DNA from: Streptomyces formicae
GTDB lineage: Bacteria; Actinomycetota; Actinomycetes; Streptomycetales; Streptomycetaceae
NCBI RefSeq assembly: GCF_022647665.1
Contig: NZ_CP071872.1
Span: forward strand, 4,092,001 to 4,156,000
Reading direction: 5' to 3'
Length of the DNA: 64,000 nt
Shown here: positions 17,717 through 26,623 of the stretch, piece by piece
Numbering within the stretch: the stretch's first letter is position 1
Layout: the number at the start of each line of letters is the position of its first letter
The notes under the pieces: model-generated
What the model saw: only the letters and a program-made list of their open reading frames with translations
Database searches by the model: none
Told to the model about the DNA's origin: nothing
Program-made: the position numbers and the translations under genes

Positions 17717-20700
17717 ATGGCCCACCGCACCCCCGCCCCGCTGCGCGCCGTCGGTGCCCTGCTGCGGGCCCTGCTCGGCCTGGCGCTCCTCGTGGCACTG
17801 GTCATAGGAGTCCCGTACCTGCTTCTCGCGGTGGGCCATCAGCCCACCGAACTGTCCGGCGGCTTCGACCTGCTGCTCCGCCAGGACGACGGAACGCTGT
17901 TCCTTGTCGTGCTGACCTGCATCGGCTGGGCGGCGTGGGCGGCCTTCGCCTTCTCTGTCCTGGTGGAGATCGTGGCCGTGCTGCGCCGGCGCTCCGCGCC
18001 CCGCATCAAGGGCCTGGGCGGGCTGCAGTCGCTGGCGAGCTTCCTCATCGGCGGCATCGTGCTTCTCGCCCCCACGGCGGCTTCGGCCGCCACGCCGAGC
18101 CCGGCCGTTGCGGCCACCGCCGTCCACACCGTGAACAGCAGCGACAGCATCGCAGCCTCGACATCAACTCCCGTATCGGTGGCCGCGGCTGATGATGCGC
18201 ACCTGCCCCGGTACACCGTGGACTCCGCTACCGAACTGCCGTGGGATCTGGCAGAGGAGTACCTCGGGGACGGCACGCGGTGGAAGGACATCGCCGCGCT
18301 GAACCCGGAGATCCCGGAGCTCGCGACCGGCGACCGTTTCCTGCCCCAGGGCAGCATCATCAAGCTGCCGGCCGATGCCCGCAGCACGGCGACCGCGCCG
18401 TCGGCCCCGGAGGGGCAACCTGCGGCGGCAGGTGAGAACGACGGGCAGGGCCAGCCGCGGGAGTACGTCGTCGAATCCGGGGACTCTCTGTCGGGGATCG
18501 CCGAGGATCAGCTCGGAGACGCCGGCCAGTGGCCAGAGCTGTTCGACGAGAACAAGGGCGAACGGCAGCCGTACGGGAACCGCTTCACCGACCCGGATCT
18601 CATCTACCCCGGGCAGTCGATCACTCTGCCCGGCGGGCCGGCCGTCGACCCGGCACAGCCGGCGCCTCCTGCTGCCGGACAGGGCGACGGCGGCCAGGAC
18701 CAGAAGGACACGCCTGCGCCTGCCGATCAGGACGAGCAGCCCTCCCCCGACGCAGGGGGGTCGTCGTCCACACCCGAAGAAGCCGGCTCGTCGGCGCCGC
18801 AGGAGAGCGCCGGCGACACAGGCCCGGCACCAGCGGAATCGGGCGCGTCCACGCCGACGCCCGCTGCCAGCCCCGACGATGCCCAGCCGTCGCAGGCCCC
18901 GCCCTCCCCCACCTCCCCCGCTCAGGCACCACCGGCCAGCGTGGAGGAGTCCGCAGGCAGTCAGGCCGGCGTGCTCGGCCTCGCTGCCACCGGGGTACTG
19001 GCCACCGGGGTCCTGTCCGTGCTCGCCTACCGGCGAATCATGCAGATGCGGCGCCGGCGCCGCGGCCGTCACATCCCCCTCCCCCAGGCCGGAGCCGCAC
19101 GCGCCGAACACGCCCTGCGCGTAGCGGAGGCGATGACCGACACCGCGCTGCTGGACGCGGTGCTGCGCACCGCCGCGGTCCACCTCACCGAAGCCGAGCG
19201 GCCCCTCCCCCGCCTCGCCGCGGCCGTCGTCGGCGACCGCGACATCGTGCTGCACCTGGCCGAACCGGCCGATCCCGTCCCGCCGTTCACCGCCGACCCC
19301 GACCACCTTCAGCGCTGGACCTGCCCGACGGGGACCGCGGAACTGCTCCCAGAGGCGGAGACCGACGACGTCGACGCCCCCTACCCCGCGCTGGTCAGCC
19401 TCGGCTGGGATCCCGATGGACGCCTGGTCCTCGTCGACCTCGAGCACATCGGTCATCTGCACCTGACCGGACCCGCCCGGGACCGGGTCCTTCGCACGCT
19501 CGCCCTCGAGCTGGCCACCAGCGAGTTCACCCACCACCTCGACATGGGCCTCGTCGGCGGAGAGCTGGCACCCGGCCTCGATACAGAGCTCCCCGAGCGC
19601 GTCACCGCGCACGACAGCCTCCGCCAGGGCCTGGCGGCACTGCGCGCACGCCACGACGAGCAGCAGCGCGCTCTTGCCGTCCTGGATGCGGCCTCGATGT
19701 GCCGCGCCCGGACCGGCGTTGACACGGCGGCCGCGTGGACGCCGTATCTCCTGCTCGCCGACGAGCTCGACGGCGCGGATGAGGAGGTGCTCGATGAGCT
19801 CCAGGCGGCCGTATCCGCCGAGCCGCGCAGCGCCACCGGGCTGATCACCTCCGGCGAGGCGCCGCTCGACCTCCCCGACGGCTGGACGCTTCACGCCGAC
19901 CCCGAGGCCGGGCCGATCCGTCTGCCCCTCGCCGGGGGTGAGCTCGAGCTGGACTGCACCCTGCAGGCGCTGTCCGGTGAGGACTTCGCGTACGCGTTGG
20001 AGATCCTCGCCACCAGCCGCAGCAGCGACGTCGAAGCACCCGAAACGGTCGCGCCTGTTGAAGAGCAGCAGCTGGCCGGCGCCGTCGACGGGGACAGCAG
20101 CGGCGTTGAGGCGCCTGCTGGTGAAGCGGTCGTCCGTACCGTCTCCGCTGAGACTGGTGCAGGGCCGGGGGCGGTGCCCAATCTGCTGGCCAAGTTCGCG
20201 GCACTCGACGACGTGGACGACGAACAGGAGACCGCAGGCGACGAACCCGAGTACGAGGCCGCCACGATGGCGGTGGACACCACAGCGCATGCCAGGCAGG
20301 AGGACGACCGCATCGACGATCCCGGGCCTGGGCTGCCGGCTCGGGCGGTCGTCGGCGGGCCTGTGCCGGCGCAGCATGTGCCCGCTCAGGCCATCAGCAT
20401 CCGCATCCCCGACGCCGACGGCGTTCCCGACCGGCCGGCACGTAGCGCTGGGTTCGAACTGCCCGACTCGGTGCCCGCCGTCGCGCTGGATCCTGTCGTG
20501 CGGGTGCTGGGGACGGTCGACATCACCGGCACCCGCGGGACCACCGAGCGCAAGCGGGAGAGCAGGAGCATCGAGCTGGCCGCGTGGCTGGTCCTCCACG
20601 CCGGCAGCGACCGTCACGCCCTGGACGAAGCGATGTGGCCCGCCGGCGGGAGCCGGAAGTACCGCAACGCCACCGTCTCCAGGTTGCGGAGCTGGCTCGG

Positions 20701-21226
20701 CGTCGACGACGACGGCAATGCCTATTTCCCGGCGATCTCCACCACCCCCGATGCCCGCTACAGCCTCTCCCCCACGGTCGGCTGTGACTGGCACGAGTTC
20801 CAGCAGCTCGTCCATACCGGCACCAAGAGCAGCGGGCCGCGCGCGAACCAGGCCCTGCGGGACGCCCTGGATCTCGTGCGCGGGCGCCCGTTCACCTCCT
20901 CAGACCGCAGCCGCTACCGCTGGGCCGAGCACCTCGCCCTCGTGATGGTCATGGACATCGTGGATGCCGCCGATCTCCTCGCCGAGCGCTGCCTCGCCGC
21001 CCGCGATCCGCGCAGCGCGCTGTGGGCCGCGACCAAAGGCCTGATGGTCGCCCCTGAAGTCGAGTCGCTGTACCGGATCCTCTTCCGCGCATACGCCGCG
21101 ATCGGCGACTACGAGGCGCTCGAGGGCGCCGCGCAGAAGCTCAGGGACTTCAACGAACAGAACGACCTCGAGACGGAGGAAGACACCTTGGCCGTCCTCG
21201 ACGAGCTCATGGCCCGACCGGCCTGA
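17717..21226 (+). CDS. Membrane LysM protein with C-terminal BTAD domain
   Basis: The 1169-aa protein closes the operon. It has membrane segments near residues 15-38, 60-87 and 100-125, two LysM-type modules (YTVDSATELPW at about 165-215 and EYVVESGDSLSGIAE at about 248-308), a Pro/Ser/Ala-rich linker (about 310-415), another membrane helix near 418-440, a large cytoplasmic part, and a C-terminal winged-helix plus BTAD region (about 928-1165) with RKYRNATVSRLRSWL and ending in tetratricopeptide-like helices. LysM binds peptidoglycan; BTAD occurs in SARP-type regulators. The fusion could link wall contact to control of the operon (inference). It is followed by a strong terminator. Confidence 0.88.
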   Translation: MAHRTPAPLRAVGALLRALLGLALLVALVIGVPYLLLAVGHQPTELSGGFDLLLRQDDGTLFLVVLTCIGWAAWAAFAFSVLVEIVAVLRRRSAPRIKGLGGLQSLASFLIGGIVLLAPTAASAATPSPAVAATAVHTVNSSDSIAASTSTPVSVAAADDAHLPRYTVDSATELPWDLAEEYLGDGTRWKDIAALNPEIPELATGDRFLPQGSIIKLPADARSTATAPSAPEGQPAAAGENDGQGQPREYVVESGDSLSGIAEDQLGDAGQWPELFDENKGERQPYGNRFTDPDLIYPGQSITLPGGPAVDPAQPAPPAAGQGDGGQDQKDTPAPADQDEQPSPDAGGSSSTPEEAGSSAPQESAGDTGPAPAESGASTPTPAASPDDAQPSQAPPSPTSPAQAPPASVEESAGSQAGVLGLAATGVLATGVLSVLAYRRIMQMRRRRRGRHIPLPQAGAARAEHALRVAEAMTDTALLDAVLRTAAVHLTEAERPLPRLAAAVVGDRDIVLHLAEPADPVPPFTADPDHLQRWTCPTGTAELLPEAETDDVDAPYPALVSLGWDPDGRLVLVDLEHIGHLHLTGPARDRVLRTLALELATSEFTHHLDMGLVGGELAPGLDTELPERVTAHDSLRQGLAALRARHDEQQRALAVLDAASMCRARTGVDTAAAWTPYLLLADELDGADEEVLDELQAAVSAEPRSATGLITSGEAPLDLPDGWTLHADPEAGPIRLPLAGGELELDCTLQALSGEDFAYALEILATSRSSDVEAPETVAPVEEQQLAGAVDGDSSGVEAPAGEAVVRTVSAETGAGPGAVPNLLAKFAALDDVDDEQETAGDEPEYEAATMAVDTTAHARQEDDRIDDPGPGLPARAVVGGPVPAQHVPAQAISIRIPDADGVPDRPARSAGFELPDSVPAVALDPVVRVLGTVDITGTRGTTERKRESRSIELAAWLVLHAGSDRHALDEAMWPAGGSRKYRNATVSRLRSWLGVDDDGNAYFPAISTTPDARYSLSPTVGCDWHEFQQLVHTGTKSSGPRANQALRDALDLVRGRPFTSSDRSRYRWAEHLALVMVMDIVDAADLLAERCLAARDPRSALWAATKGLMVAPEVESLYRILFRAYAAIGDYEALEGAAQKLRDFNEQNDLETEEDTLAVLDELMARPA

Positions 21227-21246
21227 CACCGGCCACCGGCCACACG

Positions 21247-21294
21247 ATCGGCCACGCCCCAGCCACGGTGCCAGGGGCGTGGCCGATTCTTTTT
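21247..21294 (+). terminator. Rho-independent terminator of the Tad operon
   Basis: A perfect 14-bp stem, ATCGGCCACGCCCC (21247-21260) paired with its complement (21274-21287), with a 13-nt loop, is followed by TCTTTTTT. It lies 20 bp after the stop of the LysM-BTAD gene. Confidence 0.9.
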
Positions 21295-21458
21295 TGATCT
21301 TGGCCGACGGAGCGAGGTCCCTGCGCCTGAGGCGTGGCTGGGCCGCGCGTCAGCGCGTATCTCGGTGCTGTGAAGGAGCGCTGCAACCGGCGGTGCCGGC
21401 CATCGGCGCGCCTCTGCGGCCGTGGTGTTGTCGGCCGGATACCCGACATGGCCCGTGC

Positions 21459-21482
21459 GGGTATCCGCACGTGCGGATACCC
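21459..21482. repeat. Perfect 24-bp palindrome with flanking half-sites
   Basis: GGGTATCCGCAC (21459-21470) is followed without spacer by its exact complement (21471-21482). Further GGATACCC units occur near 21437 and 21524. Such a symmetric site suits a dimeric DNA-binding protein or a cruciform; no gene covers it. Confidence 0.75.
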
Positions 21483-21626
21483 AGATGCTTACCCCCGACG
21501 AGATGCGTCCGGGTCTGCGCTGGGGATACCCGCAGGTCAACGGCAGGGGCACGTCGGCGAGTGCGGGGCGCCCTGTCAGCGTGAGGAGTTGAGCCGGTGC
21601 GATGGCCGGTCTGGGCGGATCGGTCA

Positions 21627-21790
21627 GTGGCCGATGGCCGATCCAGTCGGCATCGGCCATCGGCCACAGACCTCGGATCGGCCACGCGGACTCATCGGCC
21701 ATCGGCCACGGGGTTCGGTCACCCGGCGACCGGCCACGGTCGGCGCCGCGGACAGGCCGGTGGCCGACCACCCGATCGGTCATCGGCCAC
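21627..21790. repeat. Cluster of CATCGGCCAC repeats (iteron-like)
   Basis: The 17-bp unit CATCGGCCATCGGCCAC occurs at 21651 and exactly again at 21693 (42 bp apart), with a two-mismatch copy at 21774-21790, an inverted version at 21627-21642, and single GATCGGCCAC units at 21676 and in the operon terminator. The spacing of 42 bp is four helical turns. Function unknown; plasmid iterons or operator sites are possible. Confidence 0.7.
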
Positions 21791-21816
21791 GTGTGGGAAG
21801 GGAGTCGGTCAGCCAC

Positions 21817-22045
21817 ATGGAGTCCTTCTTCAGCCTGCTGCAGAAGAACGTCCTCGACCGCCGATCGTGGGCCACTCGCGAGGAACTGCGGATCGCGATC
21901 GTGACCTGGATCGAGAGGACCTATCACCGACGCCGCAGACAAGCCTCGCTCGGCCGGCTGACCCCCGTCGAATTCGAGACCGTCATGACCACACCGGCCC
22001 TCCAGGCTGCGTGACCGAACCTGTCACCCAAACCTGCACCAGACC
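21817..22045 (+). pseudogene. IS3-family orfB, C-terminal fragment
   Basis: The last 65 codons of an IS3 transposase remain on the plus strand: ESFFSLLQKNVLD, then ERTYHRRRRQASLGRLTPVEFE, ending at 22014, followed by what looks like the element's end. The rest has been lost. It abuts the C-terminal end of the oppositely oriented IS3 copy and explains the truncation of that copy. Confidence 0.75.
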
Positions 22046-22677
22046 CACCCGCGGTCGCTGTAGTGAATGAAGCTGGAGTCCTTCTTGATTCTCCGTCTCC
22101 ACAGCGCCATCTCCAGGACATCCAAGAGGAGTTCGGTCCGCATATGGCTCGCGACCTGCCAGCCGACGATCATCCGCGAGTACACGTCCAGGACGAACGC
22201 CACGTACACCCACCCGGACCAGGTGCGGACATACGTCATGTCCGCCACCCACAGCTGATCCGGCCGCGAGGCGGTGAAGTCGCGGTCGACCAGGTCGGGC
22301 TGACGCGGCGCCGACGGCTCTGGCACGGTGGTCCGCCGCCGCTGACCACGGATGACGCCCTCCAGACCCAACTCGGCCATCAGCCGCTCGACGGTGCAGC
22401 GGGCCACCTCTACACCTTTACGGCGCAGGGCCCGGGTGATCCGGCGGGCGCCATGGGTGCCGCCCGACTCCGCGTGGATCTCCTCGATCAGCGGCCTGAG
22501 CTGCTCGTCACGCAGTCGGCGGTCCGACTTCGGCCGCTTCTTGCGGGCGAAGTACGTCGACGGCGACAGTTCAAGAACCCGGCAGACGGGATCGACCCCG
22601 AGGCCCTTGTCACGCAGGTGATCTATCACCTGCTCGGCCTCGTCCGGGGACGGTCGATCTCCTGGGCAAAGAAACAC
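22024..22677 (-). pseudogene. IS3-family transposase orfB, C-terminally truncated
   Basis: The 217-aa frame contains the IS3 N-terminal helices (DEAEQVIDHLRDKGLGV), HTH_21-type RRITRALRRKGVEVARCTVERLM and the first catalytic Asp in WVADMTYVRTWSG and second in IHYSDRG, then ends abruptly with WVWCRFG where the plus-strand IS3 fragment begins. The DDE glutamate region is absent, so the enzyme is dead. It overlaps orfA by about 68 bp in another frame, the usual IS3 programmed frameshift layout. Confidence 0.85.
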
Positions 22678-22993
22678 ACTGGCGACCTTTAAGGATCTCG
22701 TTCGCCCGCTTCAACTCGACATTCTCCTGGCGGAGTTGCTTGACTTCCTCGCGCTCGGCAGTCGTGAGCCGGCCGTCACGCTCGCCGCGGTCGGCCTCGG
22801 CCTGGCGGACCCAGCCGCGCAGGGCCTCTTTGTGGATGCCGAGGTCCTTCGCGGCGTGGGCGATCGGGCGGCCGGTGGTGTGGACCGCGCGGACCGCGCG
22901 CTCGCGGAGCTCATCCGGGTATGTGCGAGGTGCTGCCGTGGTGCTGATGGTTCTCCTTCGCCAGGACCGTAGCCCTGGCATTAGGGACTCCAC
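22610..22993 (-). CDS. IS3-family transposase orfA
   Basis: A 127-aa frame with the HTH_8-type region TYPDELRERAVRAVHTTGRPIA...KEALRGWVRQAE and a leucine zipper VKQLRQENVELKRANEILK at the C-terminus, as in IS3 OrfA. The first dozen residues are probably not translated; a GAAGGAG lies near 22952. The element's outer end is at about 23011, inside the 3' end of the large gene that follows. Confidence 0.85.
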   Translation of the reverse strand: MESLMPGLRSWRRRTISTTAAPRTYPDELRERAVRAVHTTGRPIAHAAKDLGIHKEALRGWVRQAEADRGERDGRLTTAEREEVKQLRQENVELKRANEILKGRQCVSLPRRSTVPGRGRAGDRSPA

Positions 22994-23008
22994 AGATCTC
23001 CGTACAGT

Positions 23009-26000
23009 TCACTCCCTATTGGACCCGTTTTGCGTGATGGTGAGGTAGCCGGTTCGGGCCTCGGGGTGGGTTTGTGTGAGGTCGGTGATTGGGGTGGGTT
23101 TGGTGATGGGGAGGGTGAGCCAGGTGTTGGGGTGGTCGGGGTCGAGTTCTTTCCAGGCCCATGTGGTGTTGGCGGGGCATGCGGCGGTGAGGGTGGTGCC
23201 TGTTTGTGTGGCGAGGAAAGTGCCGTGGGCGAGGAGGGGGGTGAGGGTGTTGAGGGCTGGGCTGAGGAGGCGTGGGGGGAGGCGTAGTGCGGTGGGGGGA
23301 AGGATGCCGGTGTAGGCGTGGATGGTGGCTTGGGGGTCGGCGAGCAGGGTGACGTAGGTGGGGGTGGAGGGGGCGGTGCTGGGGGTGGCCGGCAGGGTGA
23401 TCTCGTTTGGGTCGATGGGGGCGAGGTAGGAGCTGTCGGTGTTAGTGGGGTTGGTGACGGTGTGTAGCTTGTCGTGGTCGGGGGTGAAGTAGCCGATGAG
23501 TCCGTCGGTGGTTAGGTCGGGTGAGCCGAGTTTGACGGGCCAGCTCTCGGGTGAGGGGGTGGTGTGGGGGGTGGTCAGGGAGGTGGGGGTGGCTTGGTCG
23601 AGACGTGGGCCGTTGAGTTGGAGGCTGAGGCTGGTGCGCAGGAGTGCCAGGGGGCGTCCGAGGAGGGGGGAGAGGTGTTGCGGGGTGCCGTCGCGAGGGG
23701 GTGCGATGGAGGGCAGGATGGTGTTGATTGCGTTGGTCAGGGAGGCGATCGCTTGCGGGTGGTCGGTGCGGCGGGTCAGGCCTTCGATGAAGGCTTTGAG
23801 GTGGGGGTTTTGTTCGTCGAGCCCGGTAGCGCCGGTGAGCTGATTGGGGTAGGGGGCCCAGGGGCGTGAGGTGGGGCGTATTTCGCCCAGTGCGTGGCCG
23901 TGTGGGTCGTAGACCAGCAGGGAGGGTGGGGAGCTGAGGCGGTTGGGGATGATCCATCCGCAGATGGGTGTGACGTCGTCGAGGGTGTCGGTGTCGGGGC
24001 TGATGGTGCGGGCGTCGTTGATGGTGGATACGAAGTTGAATAGCAGGCGTGCGCCTTGTGTGAGGGCTGGGGGGAGTTGGACTCCGAGCCGGGATGGCAC
24101 GCCCGTGGCGGTCTTGTCGCCTGGGGGGGTCATGGTGGGGGCTGTGGTGATGAGGCGTTGTGTGTAGGTCTGTTCGTTGATCAGGTTGAAGGCGTGGCCG
24201 AATCGGTCGACGACGTCGAGGTGGGTAAAGTGGAATTGGGCGGCGCGGATGGTTGAGAAGACGGGGTCTTCGGTGGGGATCGGGGGGTAGGGGCCGCGGC
24301 CGAGGAGTTTGTGGACGGCAGTGTCGGTGGCATTCGTGCCGGTGGGGGCGAGGTTTGGGGTTGGTGCGCGCCCGGTGAGGTGGTCGTCGATCTCTTGGAG
24401 GGCGACGGAGAGTTGGTCTTCCTGGCTTGTGGTGAGGTCTGCCCATTGGGGGTTGTCTTTTTGCCCGTGTTGGTCGACACGTCCTTGGGTGAGGAATTCG
24501 AGGAGCGGGATGAGTGGGGTGCGGCCGGTGATGATGGCTGGGTCCTTGGGCGTGCCGGTGCCTTTCCATTGGTAGGAGGCGCTGTCGGTGAAGGTCCAGT
24601 CCTTGATGTCGGGGAGGGCGGAGCAGGTGACGGTCCACTCGAGGAAGACGGGTGACCAGGGCTGTTGCCAGTCTTTGGTGAATTCGGGGAGTACGCCGGT
24701 CACGCTCCCCAGGTGTGCCAGCCCGTGGCTGGCAGCGGCACGGTCGAGGAGGTAGAACTCCTTGAGGAGGGCTGTGAGCGTGTCGGTGCGGGGGAGTAGA
24801 TGGGCGAGGTTCGGCTGGGGGGGGTGGCCGGTGCCTGGATCGTGGTGGTGTCGATTGTGATCTGGGTAATGGTCTGGTCGGGGGTGCGGCAGGGCAGAGG
24901 GATGGGCCCGGACAGTGATTCGATGCCCTGAAGGCCGTGTAGGACGAGGGTGGCTGGCTGTGGCAGGTGAAACGGGGGAAGCGACACGCACCGTAGGGTG
25001 CCGGCTAGGTTGTTGTGTTTCTCGTACTCCCGCAGTGTTGTGGCGAGGTCACCGTCAGGGGAGGAGAGGGGAAGCGAGGCGTGGAGCCCGCTTTGGCCGT
25101 CGGCCCCGAACAGCTCGAGGTACTTGGACTGGACGGTATGGGCCACGGTGCCTGACGTGGTGGGGTTGAGCTGCTGCTCGCAAGCGGCTTTGGACTGCTG
25201 CGCTGTTCCTTCGGGCCAGAAGTCTTCCTCTTTTTTACTCATCCACCACAGGCCGTATAAGCGCTGCTGGGCATCGGCCAGTTCCCGTAGACCGATGTTG
25301 TAAGTCTGCTGCCGGGCGTTGAGCTGCGCCACGAAGCCGTGGTCCCGCAGTGCCGCTTCGGTGGTCAGGTGGGCATCGGAGTCGTGCACGATCTCCCAGC
25401 GGTGGCCTCCGTTCTGGGGGACGAAGCGCAGGGCTTGGCGGGCATGCTCGAGAGCGGTCTGCGTGACCGTCTCGTGGGAGAGGAATTCCAGCCAGTCGTT
25501 TTGGAATGCTTCGAAGGAGTGGATCTGCTCCGGCTTGAGGCCTACGGTGTCTTTGACCTGGGTCAGGTGGGCGATCTGGGCTTCGATGGGGGTGGGGCCG
25601 ACGGCGAAGGTGATGTCGTCCACGGTCTTCGGGAGCCGGGAAGGGGGCGGCGGGTCCGTGGGCTTTTTGAGGTCCCAGTTCAGGCCGAGGACGGTCCCGC
25701 AGTACAGGGCGTGTGGCTGGCCGGCGGGGCCGGTGGCGGCGTCCCATCCCAGGGCTTGAGCCAGGGCGGCGTGCGTATTCTCGGTGGAGGCGTGGGTGGC
25801 GTACTGCCAGCGCAGGCGGTCGAGCAGCGTGGCCGCGTCCTTGCGGTCGGGGTGGGACGGATCGGGTGTGAAGATGTCCTGGGCGGGGTCGGAATACCAT
25901 CCGATGACGAGGTAGCTCAGTGTGTAGGCCTTCGTGGCCCAATCCGCGATGTCAGTCAGATCGTCGTGCAGGGAGAATACGTTCTCGTTGTAGGGCTGGT

Positions 26001-26592
26001 ATTCCGAGAACGCCGCCAGACCGGTCCCGGTCGACGTGAGGAACAACTTCGCCGGATTATCCGGCTCCGTCCAGGCAGCGTTTTCCGAAAGGAGGACTTT
26101 ACGGCCCATGAACGCCTGGGCATAGTATCCGTCATCGTCCTTTTCCGTCGGGTGGAGAACGAGTGATCCAAGCTCCACCTCCTCCCCGTTCTCCCATGCC
26201 TGCTCTATCTCCTTCTGGGTGATGAGGTAGTCGCTGTGCACCATCCATCCTGTCGCGATGGGCTCAGCATCGCTGCCGGCCGGGCGGTGGTAGCGCACAA
26301 CCAGCCAGCGGTTGGGAACCAGCGGGAAATCCATCCCGAGGTCCACAACGTGCGGCACCGGCGGCTTCTGAGAGGGGATCCGGCCGGTCCTGAGGGCCTG
26401 CGGGAGATGCCAGTGCACATATACCCCGTAATCATCCGGCGCGGAAACCGCCGTGGTTGTGGTGCTTTGATTATGTGCAGACTGTAAATCATCGAGGTTG
26501 GGCCGCTGGCGAGACCACTGGTATTTTTCCACGGCGGGGTTGTTGACCACGAGGGCCTGGACGGCGCAGGGTACGAGCAGGGGCTCAGGCAT
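23009..26592 (-). CDS. Giant protein of unknown family, frame broken at a C8 run
   Basis: Reading from ATG 26592 (after GGGAAGGA), one frame continues to about 24825 and the sequence then makes sense only in another frame to 23009: TTIQAPATPP joined to QPNLAHLLPRTDTLT. The switch falls in eight coding-strand C (24817-24824); one more C would give a continuous 1194-aa protein. Visible motifs: VYVHWHLPQALRTG (near 70), PNRWLVVRYHRP (near 105), KLFLTSTGTGLAAFSEYQP. No signal peptide or membrane helix. The last codons run straight into the IS3 end, whose TGA ends the frame, so the true C-terminus is probably lost. Last gene of the 31-23 kb operon. Function unknown. The 3' part is very C-rich (Pro, Thr). 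Confidence 0.75.
24817..24824 (-). other. C8 homopolymer at the frame break
   Basis: Eight G on the plus strand (eight C in the message) mark the only place where the two halves of the giant gene can be joined. A 9-C run restores the frame. Could be an error, a loss-of-function slip, a phase-variable tract or a -1 slippery site. Confidence 0.7.
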
Positions 26593-26623
26593 GAGAGGAT
26601 TCCTTCCCATCAGTGCGGTTCCC

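Noticed and set aside
18164..20815. 883-aa minus-strand frame opposite the LysM-BTAD gene
   Set aside because: Shadow of the plus-strand gene. Gly/Arg-rich, no domain, no ribosome site.
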